A stretch of DNA of 64,000 nt from Geoglobus sp. UBA235 (lineage in GTDB: Archaea > Halobacteriota > Archaeoglobi > Archaeoglobales > Archaeoglobaceae): the NCBI GenBank assembly GCA_002494725.1, contig DACG01000015.1, forward strand, positions 58,497 to 122,496. The letters are read 5' to 3'. Both the position numbers and the translations under genes were made by a program. The notes under the pieces were generated by a model that saw only the letters and a program-made list of their open reading frames with translations, was not told the DNA's origin and did no database searches. Shown one piece after another: positions 44,894 to 53,010 of this stretch (the first letter of the stretch is position 1; every line of letters begins with the position of its first letter).

Positions 44894-45789
44894 TGTCGGA
44901 GGCGCTGAGGGTCAGGGTTGCGGGTATAGAAATGCGGAACCCGCTGATGCTGGCGAGCGGGATCATGGGCAGTTTCTCTTCCTCACTGAACAGGCTTTCC
45001 GAGCATGCCGGAGCCGTGGTGACCAAGAGCGTTGGACTTGCACCGGTTGAGGGTTACAGGAATCCGGCCGTCATCAACTATTCTCATGGCCTGATAAATG
45101 CTGTGGGACTTGCATCTCCAGGAGCAGAGGCATTTTCCGAGGAATTGAGGGGATACGCCTTCTACTCTCCCCTCATCGTGAGCCTGTTTGCATCCACTCC
45201 CGAGGAGTTTGCCGATCTCACAACCCACTTCGAGTTCGCAGACGGATTCGAGCTGAATCTGAGCTGCCCGCACGCGAAAAACGTTGGACTTTCTGTTGGG
45301 AGCGATCCGGAGCTTGTGAAGGAGGTTGTGAGGGTCACCAAGAGAGCGACAGACAAACCGGTGTTTGCAAAGATCTCTCCCAACGTCAGGGATATAGTGG
45401 AGATCGGAAAAGCAGCTGAGGATGGTGGTGCGGACGGGGTTGTTGCGATAAACACGCTTAAAGGCATGAAGATCGACATCTTTGCAAAAAGACCGATACT
45501 GAGCAATATCAGCGGAGGTGTGAGCGGGGAGGGGATAAAACCTGTTGCAGTTAAGTGTGTCTGGGATCTGTACGAGGAACTCAGCATCCCGATCATAGGC
45601 TCGGGAGGTGTGACAAGCTGGAAGGATGTGATCGAGTTCATGCTTGCTGGTGCCATGGCAGTACAGCTGGGTTCAGCACTGTTTTACTCGAACAGAATAT
45701 TCTACAGCCTCAAGGAAAGCCTAATAGCCTACACGAGGATGACCGGTGAGAGGCTCGAGGACATTGTAGGAATGGCCCACAGAACCTGA
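44893..45789 (+). CDS. pyrD: Dihydroorotate dehydrogenase, class 1B type catalytic subunit
   Basis: A 298-residue FMN enzyme that oxidises dihydroorotate to orotate. Visible are NPLMLASGIMG near residue 17, VVTKSVGLAP near 43, the ELNLSCPHAKNVG catalytic region near 118-130 with Cys as base (class 1 enzymes), VFAKISPNV near 155, and IIGSGGVTSWKDVIEFMLAGAMAVQLGSALF near 235-265. No PyrK-like iron-sulfur flavoprotein gene is adjacent. Start ATG 44893 overlaps the upstream stop; GTG 44890 is possible. Confidence 0.9.
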   Translation: MSEALRVRVAGIEMRNPLMLASGIMGSFSSSLNRLSEHAGAVVTKSVGLAPVEGYRNPAVINYSHGLINAVGLASPGAEAFSEELRGYAFYSPLIVSLFASTPEEFADLTTHFEFADGFELNLSCPHAKNVGLSVGSDPELVKEVVRVTKRATDKPVFAKISPNVRDIVEIGKAAEDGGADGVVAINTLKGMKIDIFAKRPILSNISGGVSGEGIKPVAVKCVWDLYEELSIPIIGSGGVTSWKDVIEFMLAGAMAVQLGSALFYSNRIFYSLKESLIAYTRMTGERLEDIVGMAHRT

Positions 45790-45810
45790 CGTTCTGACCA
45801 ATGGCTGGGA

Positions 45811-46266
45811 TCAGGGTATCCTTTTCCAGTGTAGGGTGTCACCAAACTCTGCATGGACATCTCCCCTGTCGTGCAGATAGCTGAGATAGGCCTTCAGGGT
45901 GGCAAGCATCAGGCTGTAGTCAGTGAAGTTTGTTAACTTTATCCCGAACTCCGAGCAAAGTTTTCTCATCACCTCATCTGTGGTGCCGCTCACAGAGAGC
46001 AGAAACTCCTCCACCCGCTCCATTACGTTCAGGTTCACCTCAACGAGGTGGGAGATGTTGTCTGTCGGTTCAGCGTGAGAGGGAACATACAGCTCATAGT
46101 CACTCCTCTCCAAGAACTTGAGAGTCTCCTTCTGCTTACCCACATCCATGAATAGAGGAATCCTGTACTTCTCTATGATCCTTTCCGAGAACACCGAGTC
46201 CGCACAGAATAGAATTCCATCTACCTCCACACCGATCTGTCCCGGGGAGTGGCCGGGGAGCGACAC
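45811..46266 (-). pseudogene. Metallo-beta-lactamase-fold hydrolase, N-terminal half missing
   Basis: The 151 codons begin directly at the second metal motif LPGHSPGQIGVEVDG and contain CADSVF (bridging Asp) and YVPSHAEP (last His), with the usual C-terminal helical region. The N-terminal half with the HxHxDH motif is absent: only about ten more codons are open upstream before a stop. The break falls at about 46253-46260, exactly where the opposite-strand phosphoglycerate mutase is also cut. As it stands it cannot form the two-metal site. Confidence 0.8.
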
Positions 46267-47305
46267 CGCACATTTAGCAATTCTGGGTTACGATCCCTTC
46301 AGGTACTACACAGGCAGAGGTCCGATAGAGTCATGCGGAGCAGGGATAGAGGTGAAACCAGGTGATATAGCCTTCAGAGTTAACTTTGGAACTGTTAAAG
46401 GCAAAGGCAGTGTTTTTGATAAGGTTGTTGTTGACAGAAGGGCCGGAAGAATACAGGACAAGCAGGTTTTGGTCGAGGCCGTGAACAGAGAGGTCAGAAT
46501 AGATGGAGTCGAGTTTATTCTGGGTAACGCAAGCGGTCACAGAGCTGCACTTGTTTTCAGGGGAGAAAACCTCTCCGACAGGATAACCGACAGTGATCCG
46601 AAGAAGGTTGGAGAGAAGGTAAAGAGAGTAAAGGCCCTGGACGGCGAAGCCGAATTCATAGAAAGGAGCCACGAGGTTCTGGACAGCCATCCGTTCAACG
46701 AGGAAAGAGCGAAAAACGGAATGCCGAAGGCCAATGTCCTGCTGCTGAGAGGAGTTGGTAAAGCCGTACATGTTCCGAGCTTCGAGGAGAAATACGGAAT
46801 GAAAATGGCAGTTATCGCGGGCACAACGCTGATAAAGGGGATAGGCAGACTTCTGAAAGCAGATGTCATAGAGAACGAGAGATTTACAGGCAGCAGAGAC
46901 ACGGATCTCGAACTGAAGGTTAAAACGGCCGTTGAGAGCTTGGAAACCCACGACTTTGTTTTGCTCCACATAAAAGCTCCCGACGAGTTCGGCCACGATG
47001 GGGATTTCGAGGGAAAAAAGGAGTTCATAGAGAAAATAGACTCGGCAATAAAGCCACTGACAGAGCTGGACTTCTCGAAGGTCTGTCTTGTCGTTCTTGC
47101 AGACCACACCACGCCGGTTTCAGTCAAAGACCACACCGCAGATCCTGTTCCTCTGACGATAGTGTGTGAGGGCGTTAGAAGTGATGAAGTCGAGAAGTTC
47201 AGCGAGTTTCATGCATACAGGGGAGGTCTGTGCAGAATTAGGGGCATGGACCTGATGAACATAGTACTCGATTTGACAGGTAAAGCTAAAAAGTATGGAG
47301 CGTAG
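46253..47305 (+). pseudogene. apgM: Archaeal 2,3-bisphosphoglycerate-independent phosphoglycerate mutase, N-terminus missing
   Basis: From PGSDTAHLAILGYDPFRYYTGRGP onward the frame matches archaeal ApgM for 350 residues: VKPGDIAFRVNFGTV, FIERSHEVLDSHPFN, HIKAPDEFGHDGDF and VVLADHTTPVSVKDHT (metal-binding Asp/His). About 55-60 N-terminal residues, including the first metal-binding DGxGD, are missing. The frame continues upstream only as the antisense of the lactamase gene, so codons before 46253 are not native. The Ser of PGSDTAH (the likely phosphorylated nucleophile) is kept. Same breakpoint as the opposite-strand gene. Confidence 0.82.
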
Positions 47306-47314
47306 CTGAGGATG

Positions 47315-48184
47315 ATGCCTGAAAGTCTCGTCATACCAGAAGGCACGAAGTTCGACGAAACGATGATAGTCCATGATGGCGATGTGATTATCGGAAACAA
47401 TTCCACCATAGGGTTTGGGATCAGGGCAAAGAAGATCATCATAGGCGATAGGGTCACAATCGAAGGAGACGTAATCGGCCAGGAAGTGAGGATCGATTCA
47501 TGGGTCAAAATAAAGGGAAATGTCACCTGCTTTGGGGACACATACATTGGAGAGTTCACGTCAATCAGCGGAAAGCTTACAGTTCACGGAGATCTTGAAA
47601 TCGGAAGAAATGTGAAAATCGAAAAGGGATTTGAGGCAACAGGTCTCATAACCATCCAGAATCCACTTCCCGTGATAATGTTCCTCTTCATCTACATAAT
47701 GGAGCTCCTCAGACTGGGAAAGCTCGATGAAATTGAGGAGCTGTTCAGCGAGGAGTTTGAAAACCCGCTTGTCATCCCTGATGACTCGAGAGTGTCCATC
47801 GAGAGAATTCAAACTTCCAAAAATGCAATCTTCAAGAGCAGCAGGGTTCTTGGTAACGTGAAGGCAAGAGATGTGCTTGTGGAGGAGACAGAACTTTATG
47901 GAAGCGTCAGAGGCAGAGATGTGGTTATAAACTCGAGCAGAATACACGGCGCAATTGAGGGCAGAAAGGTGTACATAGTAAACGGAAGCAGCGTTTTCGG
48001 GAGCATTAATGCTGAAGAGGTGCACATGGAAAACGGTTGTGTGGTTGAGGGCAGCATAGTGGGCAGAAAGGGGGTCTGGATCAGAGACAGGGTCGAGTTA
48101 GAGCTTGAAGGTGAGCAGGAAGATGATGGAGTGGGAGAAGAAGAGATTCAGAAAGATGTTTCCGAACATATACAGGGAGATTGA
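47315..48184 (+). CDS. Bactofilin-like/hexapeptide polymer-forming protein
   Basis: A 289-residue protein of short beta repeats of the left-handed or bactofilin helix type: VHDGDVIIGNNSTIGFGIRA..., then NVTCFGDTYIGEFTSISGKLTVHGDLEIG in residues 10-115 and a second set SSRVLGNVKARDVLVEETELYGSVRGRDVV... to about 265. In between (residues 118-150) is a hydrophobic segment MFLFIYIMELLRLG and an acidic helix. The tail is Glu/Asp/Gly rich. Possibly a membrane-associated polymer or surface scaffold (inference). A GATGATG start follows a purine-rich GCTGAGG; 10 bases after apgM. Overlaps the next gene by about 60 bases. Confidence 0.6.
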   Translation: MPESLVIPEGTKFDETMIVHDGDVIIGNNSTIGFGIRAKKIIIGDRVTIEGDVIGQEVRIDSWVKIKGNVTCFGDTYIGEFTSISGKLTVHGDLEIGRNVKIEKGFEATGLITIQNPLPVIMFLFIYIMELLRLGKLDEIEELFSEEFENPLVIPDDSRVSIERIQTSKNAIFKSSRVLGNVKARDVLVEETELYGSVRGRDVVINSSRIHGAIEGRKVYIVNGSSVFGSINAEEVHMENGCVVEGSIVGRKGVWIRDRVELELEGEQEDDGVGEEEIQKDVSEHIQGD

Positions 48185-48386
48185 AGGAGACATTCTGCCT
48201 TCGGTTCTCGATCACCTGGAAAGATGCAGGAGTCTCGAGGAGGCGCATGAGGTAATAGACTACTTCCTGAAAAAAGGTGAAATTACCGAGGAGCATGCAG
48301 AATTTCTGAAAAAGAGCAAAATCGTCCTTGAAAGTGTTATTGGATCGAGAGAACATGGAGAATATACCAAGAGGGGATTGAGATGA
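48123..48386 (+). CDS. DUF2095-like small archaeal protein
   Basis: An 87-residue charged helical protein, MMEWEKKRFRKMFPNIYREIEG..., resembling DUF2095 as I remember it (archaeal, function unknown). ATG 48123 is chosen over TTG 48105; AGCAGGAAG precedes it. It overlaps the bactofilin-like gene by 62 bases and its stop overlaps the GTPase gene as ATGA, so the three genes are one operon. Confidence 0.55.
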   Translation: MMEWEKKRFRKMFPNIYREIEGDILPSVLDHLERCRSLEEAHEVIDYFLKKGEITEEHAEFLKKSKIVLESVIGSREHGEYTKRGLR

Positions 48387-49546
48387 TCGAGATCGGGCTG
48401 GCAGGAAAACCGAATGCGGGAAAGTCAACATTCTTCAAATCAGCCACGTTAGCTGATGCAGAGATAGCAAACTACCCGTTCACGACAATTGAGCCGAATG
48501 TCGGAGTTGCCCACGTGAGAGTCGAGTGTGTTTGCAGGGAACTTGGCGTTTATCCGTGCGGAAACTGTGTTGACGGAGTGAGGTTCATTCCGGTAAAGCT
48601 GATTGACATAGCCGGATTGGTTCCAGACGCTCACAAGGGAAGGGGCCTCGGAAATGAGTTTCTTGACGATTTAAGGCAGGCAGATGCGATAATCCATGTT
48701 GTAGATGCGTCGGGCTCGACAGATGAGGAGGGCAATGAGATAGGTGCCGGACAGCGAGATCCGCTTGAAGATGTGAGGTTCCTTGAAAACGAGTTGATAA
48801 TGTGGCTTTTCGGCATTCTGAAGAAGAACTGGGACAAGATCGTCAGAAGGATACAGATGGAGAAGAGAGATCCTGCAAGATACATTGCAGAGCAGCTTGC
48901 AGGCCTTGGATTTGATGAAATAATGGTGAAGGAGTCTCTGAGAGATGTGGGAAAGCTGTACAGCGAGTTCGACGATGACACTCTGAAGGAGTTTGCAGGT
49001 GTCCTCATGGACAGGAGGTTCAGAATTCTGATAGCCGGAAACAAAGCCGACAAAGCACCTGAGGAGAACCTGAAAAAGCTTAAAGAGACTGGAGCAGTGA
49101 CATGCTCGGCCATTTTCGAGCTCACCCTGAGGACTGCAAGTAAGAACGGATTTATAAAGTACCTCCCGGGAGATGTGGATTTCGAGATAGTCAAGGAGCT
49201 GAACGATAAGCAGAGAAAGGCCCTTGAAATGATAAGGGAGTTCATGAAGAAGAATGGAGGCACAGGTGTCCAGACGGCAATAAACAGGGTGGTTTTCGAG
49301 AAACTGGGCTACATCGTCGTATATCCTGTCGAGGATGAGAACAAGTTCACCGACAGCAAAGGGAATGTTTTGCCGGATGCCATGCTCGTTAAAAAGGGCA
49401 CCACAGCAAGAGAGCTGGCATACAGAATCCACACAGACATTGGCAGGAACTACATCTACGCCATTGACGCGAGAAGGAGGATAAGAATCTCGGAGGACTA
49501 TGAGCTCAAGAACAACGACGTGATAAAGATTGTATCAAATGTTTAA
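48383..49546 (+). CDS. YchF/Obg-class GTPase with TGS domain
   Basis: A 387-residue translation-linked GTPase/ATPase. G1 is GLAGKPNAGKST at residue 4-16, G3 is IDIAGLV near 73, a helical insertion covers about 130-200, G4 is AGNKAD near 215 (NKxD intact), and the C-terminal TGS domain contains DAMLVKKGTTARELAYRIHTDIG near 335. The archaeal group is the YchF/Ygr210-like branch; NKAD favours GTP. Last gene of the operon starting with apgM. Confidence 0.88.
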   Translation: MIEIGLAGKPNAGKSTFFKSATLADAEIANYPFTTIEPNVGVAHVRVECVCRELGVYPCGNCVDGVRFIPVKLIDIAGLVPDAHKGRGLGNEFLDDLRQADAIIHVVDASGSTDEEGNEIGAGQRDPLEDVRFLENELIMWLFGILKKNWDKIVRRIQMEKRDPARYIAEQLAGLGFDEIMVKESLRDVGKLYSEFDDDTLKEFAGVLMDRRFRILIAGNKADKAPEENLKKLKETGAVTCSAIFELTLRTASKNGFIKYLPGDVDFEIVKELNDKQRKALEMIREFMKKNGGTGVQTAINRVVFEKLGYIVVYPVEDENKFTDSKGNVLPDAMLVKKGTTARELAYRIHTDIGRNYIYAIDARRRIRISEDYELKNNDVIKIVSNV

Positions 49547-49843
49547 AACATAATCAAAACTTTCTTTCCCTGCAGTCTCAAAAAATTTCATAGTACTAAA
49601 TTTAACTTTTGTGAGAAAAAATTCATCCGTTCAAAGATGTTTTGATTACAGCTGGAAGTGGTTGATTGAGAAGTGAGAACACTTTTGACGTTAAGAGGAT
49701 TACAGCGCGTACAAAACCTAAACTCAGAGTGAGATAGGTTAAGACTATTCAAAAGTTCATAGCCCATTTTTCACGCCAATCTACTATACAGAATTGCTCA
49801 ACACCCATGCTCTATTGTGGCAAATAACTCCATTTCGAAATCA
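49547..49843. other. Gene-free AT-rich spacer
   Basis: About 300 bases between the GTPase gene and the promoter of the binding-protein gene. All frames are interrupted by stops. I see no repeat of the nearby IS ends and no tRNA-like fold. It ends in the TATA element of the next operon. Confidence 0.5.
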
Positions 49844-49875
49844 TTTTAAATCAAATACATTTGATTAATAATCAA
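49844..49875 (+). promoter_or_regulatory. Promoter and palindromic operator of the binding-protein/permease unit
   Basis: TATA element TTTTAAAT at 49844-49851 is followed at once by the palindrome TCAAATACATTTGA (49851-49864) and the overlapping perfect palindrome TTGATTAATAATCAA (49861-49875), which reaches the ATG at 49875. The same TCAAAT-NN-ATTTGA element sits in the same place between TATA and start in front of the GATE gene (56925-56938) and cobN (61197-61210). A bound repressor would block transcription start. Confidence 0.7.
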
Positions 49876-50960
49876 TGAGATCGAACTTGATAATGATTGT
49901 AGTGGTTCTTTGTGTACTCGCCCTAATGGGTTGCTCCCAGCAGGAAGAGCCAAGATCGGTTCAGACAGTTGTCAAGTATGCTAAGAACTTCCAGCTTGAA
50001 TACCACGACGACTACAAGATCCTCAGAGTAAAACAAGGTGACGAATGGATTACTTACATACTATATCACCATAAAAAGCCAGATATTGATGGGATTCCAG
50101 TGAAAATACCTGTAAAACGAATTGTGATAATGTCTTCAACACACCTGGCACAACTTGAAGCAATAAATGCAACAGATAGTGTTGTAGGATTCATGTGGGG
50201 TGAGAAGTACAACCTGTACTTCGACGATGTGAAAAAGGCAATAGAAGAAGGTAAAATCGCAGATGTAGGTTCACCAAGTGCGCCAGATTACGAGAGAATT
50301 CTTGCACTTAAACCAGACCTCGTAGTGATCTACATAACGCCATATAACGAGGAAGTAAAGAAAAAGCTTGATGAATTGAGAATCCCGTATGTCGTGAACA
50401 GCGAATGGCTCGAGAATGATCCACTTGGACGTGCAGAGTGGGTTAAATTCTTTGCAGCACTGACAGACAGGGAAGAACAGGCTCAGAAATACTTTAATAG
50501 GGTTGAAAAGAACGTGCTGGATGTAGCCGAGAAAGTGAGTAAGTCAGAAAGCCCGAAATTACTATGGTGCACGATATATAAAGGCAAAGTGTATGTGCCT
50601 AAAGGTAACAGCTATGTTGCGAAAATGGCCGAGTATGCAAATGCCAATTATGTGTTCCAAGATGTTGACGGTACGGGGAGTGCTACCGTAACCCTCGAGG
50701 ATCTTCTGCTCAGAGGAGGCAACGCCGACGTGATGGTGTATTCGTCTTACAGGGTTAAGAGTATAGATGACCTTCTTAGAATTGACAGTAGACTTTCGGA
50801 GATAAAGGCAGTAAGGAATGGAAATGTTTACAGAATTTCGGAAGACTACTGGCAACTCGGATTGCTATATACGGATGTTGTTGTAAAAGATCTTGCTGCC
50901 ATCACACATCCAGACAAGTTTCCAGGATATGAACCGAGGTTCTTCGTGAAGCTTGAGTGA
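49875..50960 (+). CDS. Fe/cobalamin-type (class III) substrate-binding lipoprotein
   Basis: A 361-residue BtuF/FepB-type binding protein. Signal peptide with lipobox LMGC (Cys20). Residues 75-355 have the class III pattern: RIVIMSSTHLAQLEAINATDSVVGF, then VGSPSAPDYERILALKPDLVVIY, and a C-terminal SRLSEIKAVRNGNVYRISEDYW. A beta-rich stretch (residues 30-75) precedes it, longer than usual. Ligand could be a corrinoid, haem, another tetrapyrrole or a metal chelate; the chelatase genes nearby favour metal or tetrapyrrole. Six bases before the permease gene. Confidence 0.82.
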   Translation: MRSNLIMIVVVLCVLALMGCSQQEEPRSVQTVVKYAKNFQLEYHDDYKILRVKQGDEWITYILYHHKKPDIDGIPVKIPVKRIVIMSSTHLAQLEAINATDSVVGFMWGEKYNLYFDDVKKAIEEGKIADVGSPSAPDYERILALKPDLVVIYITPYNEEVKKKLDELRIPYVVNSEWLENDPLGRAEWVKFFAALTDREEQAQKYFNRVEKNVLDVAEKVSKSESPKLLWCTIYKGKVYVPKGNSYVAKMAEYANANYVFQDVDGTGSATVTLEDLLLRGGNADVMVYSSYRVKSIDDLLRIDSRLSEIKAVRNGNVYRISEDYWQLGLLYTDVVVKDLAAITHPDKFPGYEPRFFVKLE

Positions 50961-50966
50961 CAAGTT

Positions 50967-51947
50967 ATGAAGATTTTTATAATTTTAATAATTTTATTTT
51001 TTCTATCTCTATTTGTCGTTTCTACCGGAATTATGGTGGGTTCGGTTGACGCCACTGTAGGCGACCTTCTCGAGTCTTTAAGCGGAAAAGACAATATAAA
51101 AGGCTACATAATCCTTAATGTAAGAGCACCAAGAACTTTCGGAGCATATCTCGGTGGATCAGCTCTCGCTCTTAGTGGATTAATGCTTCAGACGTATTTC
51201 AGAAATCCACTTGCGGGTCCATATGTGCTCGGCATATCTTCGGCAGCATCCCTTGGTGTTGCGCTCTATGTTCTGGCTGGTGTGGGGTGGGATTATTATG
51301 GACTTGTGGGTTCAGCGATGGCTGGCTCAGTAGTTGCAATACTGATGGTTCTGCTGCTGGCCAGTAGGGTTAAGAGCGCTGTCACATTGCTGATTGCAGG
51401 ACTGATGCTCGGTTATGTTTTCGGCGCGATCGAACGAATTCTCATAACGTTTGCTGAAAGCAGACAAGTGCATGAATTTGTTATGTGGACCTTTGGCAGC
51501 TTTTCAGGAATAACGTGGGAAGATCTAGAGATACTCACGATAACGGTTTTACTATCTGCAATCCTGTCTATAATCCTCGCCAAACCACTCAATGCAATGC
51601 TCCTCGGGGAGGAATATGCGAGGAGCATGGGCGTAAATATCAGAGTGGTAAGAATTGCTGTAGTTACGCTATCTAGCTTTCTTGCTGCACTGATCACAGC
51701 TTTCGCAGGTATTGTGGCATTTATCGGACTTGCTGTACCCCACATCGCACGCATGCTTTTCAGAACTTCAGACCACAGAATACTGATTCCAGCAGTTGCT
51801 GTGTGTGGAGCTCTGATAACAGTGACCTGCGATATCGTTGCAAGAACGATCGCTTCACCCGTTGAACTTCCAATAAGTGTTGTTACGTCTCTCTTCGGGG
51901 CTCCAATTGTTGTATTTCTGATTTTGAAAAGGAAAAAGGTTGGTTAA
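50967..51947 (+). CDS. FecCD/BtuC-type ABC permease
   Basis: A 326-residue permease with about ten membrane segments. Family marks: LNVRAPRTFGAYLGGSALALSGLMLQTYFRNPLAGPYVLGISSAASLG near residue 50-95, the ATPase-docking LGEEYARSMGVNI near 213-225, and GIVAFIGLAVPHIARMLF near 250-267. Partner ATPase is not adjacent: the only suitable ATPase is at 54843, on the opposite strand beyond the IS element and chelatase gene. One operon with the binding protein. Confidence 0.9.
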   Translation: MKIFIILIILFFLSLFVVSTGIMVGSVDATVGDLLESLSGKDNIKGYIILNVRAPRTFGAYLGGSALALSGLMLQTYFRNPLAGPYVLGISSAASLGVALYVLAGVGWDYYGLVGSAMAGSVVAILMVLLLASRVKSAVTLLIAGLMLGYVFGAIERILITFAESRQVHEFVMWTFGSFSGITWEDLEILTITVLLSAILSIILAKPLNAMLLGEEYARSMGVNIRVVRIAVVTLSSFLAALITAFAGIVAFIGLAVPHIARMLFRTSDHRILIPAVAVCGALITVTCDIVARTIASPVELPISVVTSLFGAPIVVFLILKRKKVG

Positions 51948-52005
51948 AGATGTGCAGCACAGGGAAGAAGAAGTAATAAGTAAATTAATGGGCGGAGATG
52001 TTAAG

Positions 52006-52034
52006 TGTAGTATCCCAAAAATTATTTCACAACC
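52006..52034 (+). repeat. Left terminal inverted repeat of the IS element
   Basis: Matches the inverted right end (52944-52972) over about 28 positions with roughly five differences or gaps. Confidence 0.75.
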
Positions 52035-52049
52035 CTAAACCCAACTCTT

Positions 52050-52957
52050 GTGAGAAAACTAACGAACAAGAAAGTCAGATGGATAATCAGACAACTTGAC
52101 AGAGGAACTCCAGTAAAGGAAATAGCTGCTGCGATGAGGGTAACACCGAGAAGAATCTATCAGCTGAAGAAACAATACGAAGAAACGGGTCAAATTCCAG
52201 AACTCAAACAACCGGGAAGAAAACCCAAACAGATAGACAAAGAGGCAGAACAAATCATCCTGCAGGCCTACAAAAAAGTACAAACTGAGTCCAGTTCCAC
52301 TGGAAAAGCTGATAGAAAGAGATTACTGCATTCACATCCCTCACAACACCATATACAAAGTTTTACTCAAACACGATCTGGTGGAGGAGAACATGAACAA
52401 GAAAAAGCGAAGGAAGTGGGTTCGCTATGAAAGAGGGTATTCAGTGTCTTTATGGCAGGGAGACTGGAAAATGCCTGGGGAGAAGTGGATAATAGCTTTC
52501 ATGGATGATGCTTCTCGCTTCATAACCTGCTATGGAATCTTTGATAATGCAACAACAGAGAACACGATTAAGGTACTCAGAGAAGGATTCGCTGAGTATG
52601 GCATTCCAGATGAGATTCTCACAGACCATGGAACTCAATTCGTTGCAGCAAAGAATAGAGAGAAAAGCCAAGCACAAGTTCAGGGAATTCTTGAAGGAGA
52701 ATGGAATAAGGCACATTCTGGCGAGAGTTAATCATCCCCAGACAAACGGGAAGATAGAGAGGTTCTTTGGTTTGTTGGAGCAGAAGCTCCATCTGTTTGA
52801 TTCAGTTGGAGAGTTCGTTCACTGGTACAATTACGTGAAGCCTCACATGAGCCTGAATTTTGATGAACTGGAGACCCCTTATCAGGCGTTTCTGAGGAAG
52901 TTGCCTGCTGAGAGGATATTGGGTTATGCATGGAGGTGGTTCGATGGTGGGAAATAA
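52050..52957 (+). pseudogene. IS481-type DDE transposase with two frameshifts
   Basis: Three overlapping frames restore one protein of about 300 residues. Part 1 (52050 to about 52275) is a helix-turn-helix region, VKEIAAAMRVTPRRIYQLKKQY. Part 2 (about 52275-52660, shifted frame) continues YKLSPVPLEKLI and holds the first acidic residues in IIAFMDDASRF and the second in DEILTDHGTQF. Part 3 (about 52660-52957) holds NHPQTNGKIERFFG with the catalytic Glu. The shift points are at an A-run near 52270-52277 and in a purine-rich tract near 52655-52665. Probably inactive; programmed shifting at both sites is less likely. Confidence 0.75.
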
Positions 52958-52972
52958 TTTTAGGAAACTACA
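52944..52972 (-). repeat. Right terminal inverted repeat of the IS element
   Basis: Inverted counterpart of 52006-52034; contains the transposase stop codon. Confidence 0.75.
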
Positions 52973-53010
52973 AAAAGCTAGAATAACCATAAAATTTAAA
53001 TTTGTATTTT

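Larger units (their letters stand above)
52006..52972 (+). mobile_element. IS481/IS3-like insertion sequence, degenerate
   Basis: A 967-base element bounded by imperfect terminal inverted repeats: the left end begins TGTAGTATCCCAAAAATTAT at 52006 and the right end, read inwards from 52972, begins TGTAGTTTCCTAAAATTATT. Inside is one transposase gene broken by two frameshifts. Flanking bases (TTAAG left, AAAAG right) are not an exact target duplication. It sits between the permease gene and the convergent chelatase gene and disrupts neither. Confidence 0.8.

Noticed and set aside
46118..46252. First 45 codons of the long frame leading into apgM
   Set aside because: They are the antisense of the lactamase gene and bear no likeness to the ApgM N-terminus; only 46253 onward is native.
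49547..49843. Possible second IS remnant or RNA gene upstream of the binding-protein gene
   Set aside because: No similarity to the IS ends at 52006/52972, no tRNA-like arms and no open frame of useful length.
52381..52731. Separate small gene within the IS element
   Set aside because: It is the middle part of the frameshifted transposase, joined on both sides by continuing homology in other frames.
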